Assembly: GCA_021324685.1 (NCBI GenBank)
Contig: JAJPIQ010000048.1
Span: 1-54,106, forward strand
DNA: 54,106 nucleotides
Direction of reading: 5' to 3'
Source: Bacteroidota bacterium
Lineage (GTDB): Bacteria; Bacteroidota; Ignavibacteria; Palsa-1295
Of the stretch, positions 16,502-25,176 are shown one piece after another; the stretch's first letter is position 1, and each line of letters begins with the position of its first letter. Both the position numbers and the translations under genes were made by a program. The notes beneath the pieces were generated by a model. That model was not told where the DNA came from. It made no database searches and saw nothing but the letters and a program-made list of their open reading frames with translations.

Positions 16502-17278
16502 TTACTTTCCCTTCCACTCCGGCTTTCGCTTTTCGATGAAGGCTTTCATTCCTTCGCGCATGTCTTCGGAGGCGAAGAGGAGATAGAAATTCTTTCGCTC
16601 ATATTCCAGGCCCATTTCGATCGTTGTATCGAAAGCTTTGAGTACGGCCTCTTTAGCGAGACGCACGGCAACGGGAGGCTTCTCCGAAATATCCTTGGCA
16701 AGCCGTTGCGCCTCTTCGAGATAGAATTCGACGGGAACTACTTTCTGTACGAGTCCCGCATGTAACGCTTCATCGGCGGTGATTTGCCGCCCCGTCAGGA
16801 TCATTTCCATCGCAAGCCCTTTGCCGACGGCCCTTGTAAGTCGTTGGGTACCGCCAGCGCCGGGCATAACGCCGATCAGGATTTCTGGCTGTCCGATGCG
16901 GGCGGTCTCACTCGCGATAATAATATCGCAGTGCATCATCAACTCGCAGCCACCCCCGAGTGCAAATCCGGAGACTGCGGCAATGATCGGTTTTTTAATT
17001 TTGCGGATTCTATCCCATCGGGCGAACTGATCGCGCGCGAGCATTTCCATCGCATTGGCATCGGCCATTTCTTTAATATCCGCCCCTGCCGCGAACGCAC
17101 GTTCGCTTCCGGTAAGCACAATAGCTCGAACGCCGTCGTCCTGATCGAGGGCTTCGAGGCAATCGACGAGTTCCGTCATCAGCTCGATATTGAGGGCATT
17201 GAGGGCTTTTGGACGATTGAGCGCGATCGTCGCAACAGCGCCCGCGCGGTCGACGAGAATGTTATTGAATTCTGGCAT
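16502..17278 (-). CDS. Enoyl-CoA hydratase (crotonase)
   Basis: Hydratase of 258 residues acting on 2-trans-enoyl-CoA in beta-oxidation or butanoate metabolism. Both catalytic glutamates are present: E112 in GGGCELMMHCD and E132 in IGQPEILIGVMPGAGGTQRL. The oxyanion hole is formed by AFAAGADIKE (61-70) and SGFALGGG (103-110). The end EKRKPEWKGK matches monofunctional short-chain hydratases. ATG 17278 (MPEFNN) is chosen; an ATG nine bases upstream is equally in frame. It resembles the PaaG-like gene only at the family level. It lies 45 bases upstream of the nucleosidase gene on the same strand; the 247-base region before it holds no gene I can support. Confidence 0.93.
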   Translation of the reverse strand: MPEFNNILVDRAGAVATIALNRPKALNALNIELMTELVDCLEALDQDDGVRAIVLTGSERAFAAGADIKEMADANAMEMLARDQFARWDRIRKIKKPIIAAVSGFALGGGCELMMHCDIIIASETARIGQPEILIGVMPGAGGTQRLTRAVGKGLAMEMILTGRQITADEALHAGLVQKVVPVEFYLEEAQRLAKDISEKPPVAVRLAKEAVLKAFDTTIEMGLEYERKNFYLLFASEDMREGMKAFIEKRKPEWKGK

Positions 17279-17525
17279 TTCGTACAAAAATACGGTAATT
17301 GCGAGTACGAACGTTCAAGAAGGCTGATCGAATTTATTATGAATGGGATAAAGCATTCGAATGATTGGGATATCGCATTCGAAGAAAATAAACCGAGGAG
17401 GAAGGATTTACGAAGCAAACAAGCACTTCATCTTTAGCGAAGCACGCGCACGCCTGGAATTTGCTTCGCAAGTATTGCCTGAACCCGAATGAACGCATTC
17501 AGGAAGACAAAATCTATTTCAATAA

Positions 17526-18233
17526 TTATCTTCGATCCCTGCCGCCTCCGAGAATGCGGAGCAGCATTAAAAAGAGATTAAGAAAATCGAGATAAAGACT
17601 AAGCGCCGCAAGGGTTGGAGGAACTTCGTGGGCGCGCCGAAGAATTCGCGATGTATCGACTAAAATAAATCCGGAAAAGATTATGACGCCGACGATAGAA
17701 AGGCCAAGATCGAGCGTCGTCGAGCGGACGAAAATGTTTACGAGCATGATGCCGAGGAGCATAAAAAGCCCGATCGTCAGGCTCGCACCCATATAACTAA
17801 AATCTTTTTTGGAGACAAAACTATAGAGTGTGAGTCCGGCGAAAATCGAACCGCTGAGGAACAGTGCATCGTAGATGGTCCCGGTGCTCATGCCGCGGAT
17901 ATAGCCATGCGCGATGGCGTATAGCGTCGGAGCGACAAAAAGTCCACTGATGAACGTCGCGATAGATAGAGTTGGGACCGCGCGCGAAGGGTTGTTTGCG
18001 CTCGAGGACGCAAACCAAATCGAACCGAAAAAAGCAAGAATGCCAATGATCGGCGCGTTCGCGAACGAGAACGCCAGCCCCGATTGCATAGCGATGAGCG
18101 TTCCGGCTATCGCACTGCCCACCGCGATGGCAAAATACGTATAGACTTTCCGGACATAGGCCAGCCGGGCCTCGCCAACCAAGGTCAATGCTTCGGGGGT
18201 AAACGAATAAACAGGGCTTCCAAAATTTTCCAT
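17526..18233 (-). CDS. Bax inhibitor-1/YccA family membrane protein
   Basis: Inner-membrane protein of 235 residues with seven hydrophobic helices, ending in a short basic tail (ILGGGRDRR). The family signature appears as LFLSGSIFAGLTLYSF in the middle and FSGFILVDTSRILRR near residue 190; the conserved Asp of the second, thought to form the pH-sensing pair in BsYetJ, is present. AAGGGA directly before ATG 18233 supports that start over a more upstream ATG at 18269. Relatives are calcium-leak channels or interact with FtsH; the exact role is unknown here. Divergent from the ECF sigma factor gene. Confidence 0.92.
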   Translation of the reverse strand: MENFGSPVYSFTPEALTLVGEARLAYVRKVYTYFAIAVGSAIAGTLIAMQSGLAFSFANAPIIGILAFFGSIWFASSSANNPSRAVPTLSIATFISGLFVAPTLYAIAHGYIRGMSTGTIYDALFLSGSIFAGLTLYSFVSKKDFSYMGASLTIGLFMLLGIMLVNIFVRSTTLDLGLSIVGVIIFSGFILVDTSRILRRAHEVPPTLAALSLYLDFLNLFLMLLRILGGGRDRR

Positions 18234-18378
18234 GTCCCTTAAAACGAAGAGGAATTCAGTGAGTTTCAACCCTTTTTGCTTTTAGAAATTACGATTTTGA
18301 TGAATTTTTTTGTAACCGAACTAACTCCCGGGCGTTTTATATCTATAGATGCTTCATTAGACGCTTCTCTTTTGCGAA

Positions 18379-19047
18379 TTGGTTGAATTCGTGCAAATTA
18401 GGCTGAAATCCAATAAAGGATTGCTGGAAAAAAAGGCCATCCAGGAGGTTCCCGCGGTTGTTATCGCGGATGAGGATCTCTGGCGCGCGTTTCAAAATGG
18501 TGAGGACGCCGCCTTCAACATGCTTTATGGCCGCTATGCGGACCGTATATACAGCTATTTAAAACTTTTACTTTCGAGCGCTCCCGGCTATCTTGACGAT
18601 ATTTTCCAGGATGCATGGGTCCAGCTTTTTCGGAATCGCGATAAATTCTCTGTTTCAGGGGGCGGCTCTGTGGCCGGATGGCTGTTCCGAATGGCCCATA
18701 ACATGGCGATCAGCCAGCTCCGGAAAAAAGGCTTCGTTTCGATCGACGATATCAATATCGATACGGACCTTATCGAGGGTTTTATCTCACCGGCCACGCA
18801 GGACCGCTTCGACCGGCCTTCTTCAGACGAGATTATGGGCCACGTCATGCGATCGGTCGAAAAGTTACCAGTGTTGCTAAGAGAAGTTTTTATTCTATCG
18901 GAATTCAACGGTCTGGCTCTCGACCAGATAGCAGAGACGTTGGGCGTCACAAAACAAAACGCGAAGGTCCGCCTTTTCCGCGCTCGGCGGGCGATCCGCG
19001 AGGACCTTTCGCGCATTCTCGATATCTCAGGCCTCAACGACGAATGA
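18379..19047 (+). CDS. RNA polymerase sigma factor, ECF subfamily
   Basis: Sigma factor of about 222 residues with only regions 2 and 4. Region 2 runs from AFNMLYGRYADRIYSYL through YLDDIFQDAWVQLFRN to VAGWLFRMAHNMAISQLRKK; region 4 runs from LPVLLREVFILSEFNGLALDQIAETLGVTKQNAKVRLFRARRAI, which includes the -35-binding helix-turn-helix. The linker between them is acidic and about 45 residues long. The start is uncertain: TTG at 18379 or GTG at 18391, neither with a good ribosome site. The next gene encodes its probable anti-sigma partner 61 bases downstream; a hairpin terminator closes the pair. The regulon cannot be predicted from this window. Confidence 0.9.
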   Translation: MVEFVQIRLKSNKGLLEKKAIQEVPAVVIADEDLWRAFQNGEDAAFNMLYGRYADRIYSYLKLLLSSAPGYLDDIFQDAWVQLFRNRDKFSVSGGGSVAGWLFRMAHNMAISQLRKKGFVSIDDINIDTDLIEGFISPATQDRFDRPSSDEIMGHVMRSVEKLPVLLREVFILSEFNGLALDQIAETLGVTKQNAKVRLFRARRAIREDLSRILDISGLNDE

Positions 19048-19108
19048 TACGACCAACCCTCACCGGCCTGTTCTTTAGTCTTGCTCACTCCGCACGAAAG
19101 GAGATGTC

Positions 19109-20467
19109 ATGCTTTATTTAGGAGAAGAACGAATTTTAGACTTTCTCGATGGCCGCTTAGCCACGCCGGACGAGGAAGAGCTCCTTCATACCCTTGCCGT
19201 ATCGCCCGAGCGCAGGCAGGTATTGCGCGAGCATCTGAAACTTCGCGAAGTCACCAAGTCTCTTGCCCGTGAGGACCGCTTTACGGTCCCTGAGAGTCTG
19301 ACGAACGAGCTGTTCAACCGTCTTGAATCGATCGGCCATACGGCCCCGATCGGCCCCGAGGTGTTACTGACTCGTGCTCCGGAATTTGTCCCGCTTCGCA
19401 TCGCTGCATTGGAAGCTACAGCCGCGGCAGGGGCGACGGCGGCGGCCGAAACAACGCTCTCCAGTGGATGGCGCTTTGGCGCCATGTCCATTGCGATGGT
19501 CTCACTGATTTCTTTTATATTGGGAGCAGGGGCATATTACGTCTTCGGCTCCAGCCTCGGACTCCGGACGCATTCGCAAGAGATCGCGGCGCTCAAACGT
19601 TCGCATCATGCTGTCGTACATCGGTCAGCATCCACTTCCCAATTCGATGTTGCGGAGGTCCAACCCATCGCGTGGTCTTCGAACGCGATCCGCACGAAAG
19701 CGAAGCTGCCATTACCGATTCCCCCTTCTCCTGTCTCCGCTTCTTCGGTAGTCGAGGAAAAACCGGGGCAAGATATCGTTCCGGCTTCCGAGATCACTTA
19801 CACGGCGCCTCGGAATCGTTCGTATTCGCTTGCTCCTTCACCGAGCGCCTATCTCCTGAATGTGCCGACGATCTGGCATAACGTTGAACCGACCCCTTTG
19901 GCGCTTGATCGTGGGACGATCAGCGTTCGTTTGGGAACGGGACCTTCGCCATCGAGTACGTCGTCCTCGATGAGCACTTTAAACGAATTCCGGTTCAGTT
20001 GGACGATGTGGAATTATGTGCTGGTATCGGCTTCAATGGGGCAGTTGAACTCGTATGAGCGAAGTGCAACGTTAGATCCTAAAAGCTCTCAGGGCCGTTA
20101 TTCGATCATCACTCCGGAAGGATCGACGCCGAAATCTTCTATGCTTATCGGCATGGAAGCAGGGTTTACGCTCGTTCCCATGGGAATTCCCGTCGAGGCG
20201 ATGGCTGGTATTATGTACTCGGGTTTGGACGGCGATTACTCTCCGTTCTATGAACGGGCCAGCCTGATGGTCCATTTCGAACCGTGGAAACTGCTCACGG
20301 TTTCTGGCGGCCTCGAAGGGCTTATTTATACTCACTACCTCAGCAAGTCTATCACCGAACAACAGACCTTAAATGCGTATTATGCTCCAGGCCGATCTGC
20401 AAAAGCTCTTACGCAGGAAACCTGCGGTCTTGTCGGTCCCGCGCTCGAGATCGGCTGGCATTTCTAA
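19109..20467 (+). CDS. Putative anti-sigma factor with C-terminal beta-barrel-like domain
   Basis: A 452-residue protein of unusual layout. Residues 1-75 are acidic and helical (EERILDFLDGRLATPDEEELL) and resemble the cytoplasmic sigma-binding part of anti-sigma factors, without the zinc-binding HxxxCxxC. One membrane helix covers about 123-145. A Pro/Ser-rich linker (about 195-290) leads to alternating amphipathic beta strands (about 290-452), with turns such as GLDGDYSPFYERA, ending in EIGWHF with a terminal Phe, as in outer-membrane barrels. AAGGAG five bases before the ATG is the strongest ribosome site nearby. Paired with the upstream ECF factor and followed by a terminator. Ligand or envelope sensing by the C-terminal domain is inference. 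Confidence 0.7.
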   Translation: MLYLGEERILDFLDGRLATPDEEELLHTLAVSPERRQVLREHLKLREVTKSLAREDRFTVPESLTNELFNRLESIGHTAPIGPEVLLTRAPEFVPLRIAALEATAAAGATAAAETTLSSGWRFGAMSIAMVSLISFILGAGAYYVFGSSLGLRTHSQEIAALKRSHHAVVHRSASTSQFDVAEVQPIAWSSNAIRTKAKLPLPIPPSPVSASSVVEEKPGQDIVPASEITYTAPRNRSYSLAPSPSAYLLNVPTIWHNVEPTPLALDRGTISVRLGTGPSPSSTSSSMSTLNEFRFSWTMWNYVLVSASMGQLNSYERSATLDPKSSQGRYSIITPEGSTPKSSMLIGMEAGFTLVPMGIPVEAMAGIMYSGLDGDYSPFYERASLMVHFEPWKLLTVSGGLEGLIYTHYLSKSITEQQTLNAYYAPGRSAKALTQETCGLVGPALEIGWHF

Positions 20468-20510
20468 AAGTTAAGGCACCTCGTCCTTTAAAACAATGTT
20501 TTGATCTCCA

Positions 20511-20533
20511 GGCCCGCCCATTGGCGGGCTTTT
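20511..20533 (+). terminator. Rho-independent terminator after ECF/anti-sigma pair
   Basis: GCCCGCC (20512-20518) pairs with GGCGGGC (20523-20529) around a CATT loop and is followed by TTTT. A GC-rich 7-bp stem with a short T-run 45 bases after the anti-sigma stop is a good terminator and separates that operon from yceD. Confidence 0.75.
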
Positions 20534-20573
20534 GAATCATTGGAGTCGGCTTTTGAATCGAATGGAAGCAAAT

Positions 20574-21176
20574 ATGGCGCACGGTCAACATTGGAAGGAT
20601 GAACACGATATTAAATCGGGATTTTCCAATGATCACGCTTCCATTCCGATAAACGTACGCGCTTTTGGACAAGGGAGTAATCCGATCGCTTTTGAGTTCG
20701 ACGCGAGAAAGCTGGATTACCCCGAGTTTACAAAAACCGGATCGCTTTCCGGGAGCATTTACCGTGAAGGCGACCGGTTCGACCTCGAAGCGCAGATTTC
20801 CGCAGAAGGGGAGTTCGAGTGTACCCGTTGTGCTGAAACTTTCCAGGAGCGAATTACTGCGCCGCTGCACCTCCAGTTTGTGCCGGCTTCGTTGGTCCGT
20901 GATATCGACGACCCTAATGTGATCGAATACGATCCGCTCTCGAGCCAGGAAGTCGATATTCTTGGTGATATTCGGGATGCGCTCGTTCTTGCAATCCCAA
21001 TGAAGCATTTATGCCGGCCGGATTGCAAAGGCGTCTGCCCGGTCTGTGGGAAAAATAAGAATGTGGAAGCTTGCGATTGCATCGAAAAAGAAGATCAATC
21101 CGAGGCATGGTCGGCACTCAACGGGTTGCGTGAGCGTTTGCGGGCCGAAGAAGTAAAACAGGGTGACCGAAACTGA
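20574..21176 (+). CDS. yceD: YceD/DUF177 family protein
   Basis: Protein of about 200 residues of the DUF177 family, needed in other bacteria for normal 23S rRNA accumulation and normally encoded beside rpmF, as here. Cys pairs are C83-x-x-C86 (FECTRC) and C147/C151/C155/C158 (LCRPDCKGVCPVC), with C167 and C169 beyond, in agreement with the zinc-binding pattern of the family. ATG 20574 is preferred because GGAAG lies five bases upstream; ATG 20562 and TTG 20532 are in-frame alternatives, the latter overlapping the terminator. It leads a rightward operon with rpmF and the fatty-acid genes. Confidence 0.88.
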   Translation: MAHGQHWKDEHDIKSGFSNDHASIPINVRAFGQGSNPIAFEFDARKLDYPEFTKTGSLSGSIYREGDRFDLEAQISAEGEFECTRCAETFQERITAPLHLQFVPASLVRDIDDPNVIEYDPLSSQEVDILGDIRDALVLAIPMKHLCRPDCKGVCPVCGKNKNVEACDCIEKEDQSEAWSALNGLRERLRAEEVKQGDRN

Positions 21177-21219
21177 CAAATCGACCGTAATCCTGAAATT
21201 TTAGACAGAAAGAGCACGT

Positions 21220-21405
21220 ATGCCAAATCCAACACATAGAAATTCGCGAACGCGCCGGGATAAACGCCGGACCCATTATAAGCTCGAACGGCCCTCCTTT
21301 GGGATGTGCCCGAACTGCGGTTCGCCGAAGTTGCAGCATACCGCCTGTGCGAGCTGTGGCTTTTATAAGGGCCGCTCCGTTCTCGAGCCGAAGAGCCAGG
21401 GTTAA
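21220..21405 (+). CDS. rpmF: 50S ribosomal protein bL32
   Basis: Ribosomal protein of 61 residues, complete. It begins MPNPTHRNSRTRRDKRR, the usual basic N-terminus, and carries the zinc ribbon C30-x-x-C33 and C43-x-x-C46 (GMCPNCGSPK, TACASCGFYKG), so this is the zinc-binding (C+) form. ATG 21220 is preceded by AAAGAG. The arrangement yceD-rpmF-plsX-fabH is found in many bacteria and ties ribosome synthesis to lipid synthesis. A weak hairpin overlaps its stop codon. Confidence 0.97.
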   Translation: MPNPTHRNSRTRRDKRRTHYKLERPSFGMCPNCGSPKLQHTACASCGFYKGRSVLEPKSQG

Positions 21406-21427
21406 AAGCGCTGTCTTAGCCGCTTTT
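21404..21427 (+). terminator. Possible hairpin/attenuator overlapping rpmF stop
   Basis: AAAAGCG (21404-21410) can pair with CGCTTTT (21421-21427) around a ten-base loop, starting inside the rpmF stop codon and ending in TTTT. The stem is only seven pairs with four A-T, so it may attenuate rather than stop transcription into plsX. Confidence 0.35.
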
Positions 21428-21483
21428 GTCGTCTCGGTCTTTCCGAATCCTTCGTCGATCGTTCTTTACTTTTTCGATCTTTT

Positions 21484-22524
21484 TTGACTTCGCCTGAGAC
21501 TTCCGAATCCGCGACCGTCAGCATCGTGTTGGACGCGATGGGTGGCGATTTCTCGCCTCGGAACGAAGTAGAAGGCGCCCTCGAAGCCATTGGCATGGCC
21601 CGCGTCAAAGTGATCCTCGTTGGAATGCAAGAGGAGATCGAACGCGAACTGGAACGCCTCGGCGCCCGAGAAGAGAACCGCATTGAGGTCGTCGGTGCCT
21701 CGCAGGTGATCAATATGCACGACGAGCCGGTCGCTGCATTGCGACAAAAACGCGATTCTTCCATTGTGAAAGGCTTCGATCTTGTCCGCGACGGCTCGGC
21801 TTCGGCCTTTGTCAGCGCGGGAAATACCGGCGCTGTGATGAGCGGTGCGACCTTACTTCTGGGCCGGATTCCCGGCATTAGCCGTCCGACCATCGGTTCT
21901 CAGTTTCCCCGTCCGGAAGGTGGATTCACGCTCGTATTCGACGTCGGTGCGACGGTCGATTCCAAAGCCATCCATCTGCGAGAATACGCGCTCATGGGAT
22001 CGATTTACGCCGAGCAGATCCTCGGCGTCGAGCGACCGACCGTCGGTGTGCTCAGCGTGGGCGAGGAGCGGTCGAAAGGGAACGAATTGGTGTTCGAGAC
22101 GGCGCGGCTCCTCGAACAATCGGGGCTCAATTTTATCGGGAATGTCGAAGGCCGCGATGTGCTTAAAGCCACAGCCGATGTTATCGTCTGCGATGGCTTT
22201 GTCGGCAACGTCATGTTGAAATTAGCGGAAAGTATGATTCCCGTTCTTCGGGGCCGGCTCAAACAATATGCTGCAAAAGGCCTTTGGCACAAGGTGAAAG
22301 CGGGCATCGCGGCGACGGTGCTCCGGGAGTCGCTGAAAGATTTCGATTATCAGGAATATGGTGGCGTACCGCTGCTAGGCGTGCGGGGGGTGACGATCAT
22401 TGGCCATGGCCGCTCGACTCCGAAGGCAATCAGGAATATGATCCTCAAAGCCGACGAAATGGTGAGGAAACAAGTCGTTCGTCGAATTACCGAAGCTTTA
22501 AACGCAGAACCGGTCGCTGCCTAA
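21484..22524 (+). CDS. plsX: Phosphate acyltransferase PlsX
   Basis: Peripheral membrane enzyme of 346 residues that converts acyl-ACP and phosphate to acyl-phosphate, the first step toward phosphatidic acid in the PlsX/PlsY route. The family start IVLDAMGGDFSP is at residues 14-25; SAGNTGAVMSGATLLLGRI, GSQFPRP, DVGATVDSK, SVGEERSKGNE and CDGFVGNVMLKLAE follow in the normal order. TTG 21484 is used as start; a GTG at the first strand would give a shorter, also family-like N-terminus. No clear ribosome site, as is common in this group. Nine bases separate it from fabH. Confidence 0.95.
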   Translation: MTSPETSESATVSIVLDAMGGDFSPRNEVEGALEAIGMARVKVILVGMQEEIERELERLGAREENRIEVVGASQVINMHDEPVAALRQKRDSSIVKGFDLVRDGSASAFVSAGNTGAVMSGATLLLGRIPGISRPTIGSQFPRPEGGFTLVFDVGATVDSKAIHLREYALMGSIYAEQILGVERPTVGVLSVGEERSKGNELVFETARLLEQSGLNFIGNVEGRDVLKATADVIVCDGFVGNVMLKLAESMIPVLRGRLKQYAAKGLWHKVKAGIAATVLRESLKDFDYQEYGGVPLLGVRGVTIIGHGRSTPKAIRNMILKADEMVRKQVVRRITEALNAEPVAA

Positions 22525-22533
22525 GATTTTATT

Positions 22534-23541
22534 GTGAACCAACTACGAAATAACGAACGCCGTCGAGCGGCCATCACCGCGGTCGCTCACTGGGTACCGG
22601 ATGACGTGCTCGATAATAAATATTTCGAGTCGTATCTCGATACGTCGGACGAATGGATCACGACCCGCACGGGTATTAAAGAGCGGCATATCCTCCGCAA
22701 TGGCGCGGTGAGCGATCTCGGCGTAAACGCGGCCCGCATTGCTCTCGAACGCCGTGGATGGACGCCGGACGACATTCAGCTTATCATCTGCTGCACCGTT
22801 ACGCCGGACATGCCGTTTCCGCCGACGGCGTGCATCATTCAGGATAAGCTGGGCGCGAGCAATTGCTGGGGATTCGATCTGAACGCCGCCTGCTGCGGGT
22901 TCTTATATGGGTTGGAGACCGCATCCCGCTTCATCGAGTCGGGCGCCTACGATCGAGTGCTCCTCATCGGCGCGGATAAAATGAGTTCCATCGTGAATTA
23001 TAACGACCGCAATACGTGCGTGCTGTTTGGCGATGCCGGCGGCGCGGTGATCCTGGAGCCGGCGTCCGGGGAGGGCGGCATCATGGACAGTTACCTGAAG
23101 GTCGATGGGGCCGGCCGAGAATTTTTATATATGAAGGGCGGCGGCAGTCTCAATCCGGCATCGCACGAGACCGTCGATAAAGGCTGGCATTATATCTATC
23201 AGGACGGGAAAGCCGTGTTCAAGCGGGCCGTCGTCGATATGGCCGAAGCGTCCGCGCTGATCATGGAACGCAATGGGCTGACCTCGGACGACGTGGCATA
23301 TTTAGTTCCGCACCAGGCGAACCTCCGCATTCTGGAAGCGGCACGCGAGCGCATGGGCCTCACGAAGGACAAAGTGATGGTCAATATCGATCGCTACGGC
23401 AACACGACCTCGGCGACGATCCCGATGTGCCTTTCGGAATGGTGGAAAGCCGGAAAAATCAGGAAAGGGGATAACCTGGTGCTCGCGAGTTTCGGAGCGG
23501 GTTATACCTGGGGAGCCATTTGGGTCAAGTGGGCTTATTAA
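22534..23541 (+). CDS. fabH: Beta-ketoacyl-ACP synthase III
   Basis: Condensing enzyme that starts fatty-acid synthesis by joining an acyl-CoA primer with malonyl-ACP; 335 residues. The catalytic triad is complete: C120 in DLNAACCGFLYG (the usual Ser after Cys is a second Cys), H260 in VPHQANLRI, and N290 in RYGNTTSATIP. The N-terminus DVLDNKYFESYLDTSDEWITTRTGIKER is typical. GTG 22534 is the start. It is embedded between plsX and fabD, one base from the latter. Confidence 0.96.
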   Translation: MNQLRNNERRRAAITAVAHWVPDDVLDNKYFESYLDTSDEWITTRTGIKERHILRNGAVSDLGVNAARIALERRGWTPDDIQLIICCTVTPDMPFPPTACIIQDKLGASNCWGFDLNAACCGFLYGLETASRFIESGAYDRVLLIGADKMSSIVNYNDRNTCVLFGDAGGAVILEPASGEGGIMDSYLKVDGAGREFLYMKGGGSLNPASHETVDKGWHYIYQDGKAVFKRAVVDMAEASALIMERNGLTSDDVAYLVPHQANLRILEAARERMGLTKDKVMVNIDRYGNTTSATIPMCLSEWWKAGKIRKGDNLVLASFGAGYTWGAIWVKWAY

Positions 23542-23542
23542 T

Positions 23543-24454
23543 ATGATCGCATACCTATTCCCCGGACAGGGTTCCCAGTATCCCGGTATGGCGAAGGAAT
23601 TTGCCGAAGCATTTCCTTCCGCTCGAGCGATGATGCAGGAGGCGGACGACTTCCTTCATATTCATCTTTCCAAAACCATGATCGAGGGGCCGGAAGAAGT
23701 ATTACGGCAGACCGAATACACCCAGCCCGCAATCTTTCTTCACTCGATGATCGCGCTGAAGCACGATGAAGATCGTTTGGAACCGCAAGCGACGGCGGGG
23801 CACTCGCTCGGCGAATATACCGCCTTTACCGCAGCCGGAAGTCTTGAATTTAAAGATGCGCTCGAACTGGTGTATCTTCGCGGGCGACTGATGGCCGAGG
23901 CCGGAAAACGTTCGAGCGGGACCATGGCTGCGATTATCGGCATGGAAGCAGCGCGGATCGCGGAACTTTGCGAGGAGGTCGAGAACAATACGGGCCAGAT
24001 CGTTCGCCCTGCGAATTTTAACTCGCCTGGACAGATCGTCGTATCCGGCTCGAACTTCGGAGTTCACGAAGTGATGCGCCGGGCGAAAGAACAGGGCGTT
24101 CGCATTGCAAAAGAGCTTACCGTTTCCGGCGCCTTTCATTCACCGCTCATGCAATATGCTGCGGACGGACTGCGTGAAGCGCTCCAATCGACCGACATTG
24201 AAGAACCCTCCATTCCTGTCTTCAGTAATGTGACGGCCGAACCGGTGAACGACCCGGAAGACATTCGAACGTTACTTGTCGAGCAGCTCACGTCACCGGT
24301 AAAATGGGAACAATCGGTAAAAAACATGTACGATTTTGGAGTGAGAGAATTCGTGGAATACGGTCCCGGTAAAGTATTGCAGGGGCTTGTCTCGCGAACA
24401 TTAAGTAATGTAAAAGTTACGGGTGTCGAGAAACCAAAAGTTGTTGCGGCGTAA
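23543..24454 (+). CDS. fabD: Malonyl-CoA:ACP transacylase
   Basis: Transfers malonyl from CoA to ACP for elongation; 303 residues, full length. N-terminal YLFPGQGSQYPGMA, nucleophile Ser88 in GHSLGEYTA, Arg in YLRGRLMAEA near residue 114 and catalytic His199 in SGAFHSPLM are all present, followed by FSNVTAEPV. The gene is one base after the fabH stop. The end of the protein (GVEKPKVVAA) is the standard length for the family. Confidence 0.96.
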   Translation: MIAYLFPGQGSQYPGMAKEFAEAFPSARAMMQEADDFLHIHLSKTMIEGPEEVLRQTEYTQPAIFLHSMIALKHDEDRLEPQATAGHSLGEYTAFTAAGSLEFKDALELVYLRGRLMAEAGKRSSGTMAAIIGMEAARIAELCEEVENNTGQIVRPANFNSPGQIVVSGSNFGVHEVMRRAKEQGVRIAKELTVSGAFHSPLMQYAADGLREALQSTDIEEPSIPVFSNVTAEPVNDPEDIRTLLVEQLTSPVKWEQSVKNMYDFGVREFVEYGPGKVLQGLVSRTLSNVKVTGVEKPKVVAA

Positions 24455-24462
24455 GAATAAAA

Positions 24463-25176
24463 ATGTCAGAACCCCTTACTAATATATCGCCGGACGATAT
24501 TCCTCCAAGCCGCATCGCGCCGATCACGGTCGGAGGGTTTCGCGTTGACGAGATTTTGTTTACGCACGGCTTCGTACGGTATTGCGACATTTCGAAATGC
24601 GGCGGCGGGTGCTGCCATTCGGGCGTGTATGCCGATTTAGGGGAGCACGACGAAATACTCCGCCATGCCGATACGATCGCGAAAGCCATGGACGAGACGC
24701 AGGACCCCGATATCGAAACGTGGTTCGACGGAGAGATCATCGACGATCCCGATTTCCCGAGCGGCCGCGCCATTGGAACGGAAGTTCAAGATCGCGACGG
24801 CGGAATTTCTGGTTTTACTGAGGGCTGCGTGTTCCTGGACAAGCGCCATTTTTGCTCCATTCAGGTCGCCGCTGTAAACGAAGGCCTTCATCGGTGGGCC
24901 TGGAAACCGAAGTATTGTATTCTGTTCCCGGTCACGGTCGTTCAGGGGGTGCTGACGTATGACGATGGCCACTCCGAGGACCTAATTCATTGCGGTCCGC
25001 AGGGGGCTGGAAATTATGTGCATTCGGTCTTCGAATCGATGCGCGAGGAGCTTCGATATTTCCTGGGCGATGCAGAATTCGAAAAGCTCGAGAACTATTA
25101 TCTGGCGCATCGGGAGCGGTTCGAGCGTGAACGCCTGGATCGAGCAAAACAGAATTTTCTTCAAATCACCGTATGA
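24463..25176 (+). CDS. Cysteine-rich DUF3109-like protein
   Basis: Protein of 237 residues resembling DUF3109, a family with eight conserved Cys that probably bind a metal or Fe-S centre; function unknown. The Cys are C41 and C46 and C50-C51 (CDISKCGGGCC), C122, C131 (GCVFLDKRHFCSIQ), C152 (KPKYCILFP) and C177. No signal peptide or membrane helix is seen, so it should be cytoplasmic. The C-terminal third is helical and charged. It sits inside the fatty-acid operon, eight bases after fabD and overlapping fabG by four (ATGA), which implies co-translation with lipid enzymes. I infer a link to lipid synthesis from position alone. Confidence 0.8.
   Translation: MSEPLTNISPDDIPPSRIAPITVGGFRVDEILFTHGFVRYCDISKCGGGCCHSGVYADLGEHDEILRHADTIAKAMDETQDPDIETWFDGEIIDDPDFPSGRAIGTEVQDRDGGISGFTEGCVFLDKRHFCSIQVAAVNEGLHRWAWKPKYCILFPVTVVQGVLTYDDGHSEDLIHCGPQGAGNYVHSVFESMREELRYFLGDAEFEKLENYYLAHRERFERERLDRAKQNFLQITV

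Noticed and set aside
16784-17437. Plus-strand open frame extending through the spacer upstream of the enoyl-CoA hydratase
   Set aside because: Most of it is antisense to the hydratase, and the spacer part (about 17340-17437) has no ribosome site or recognisable sequence.
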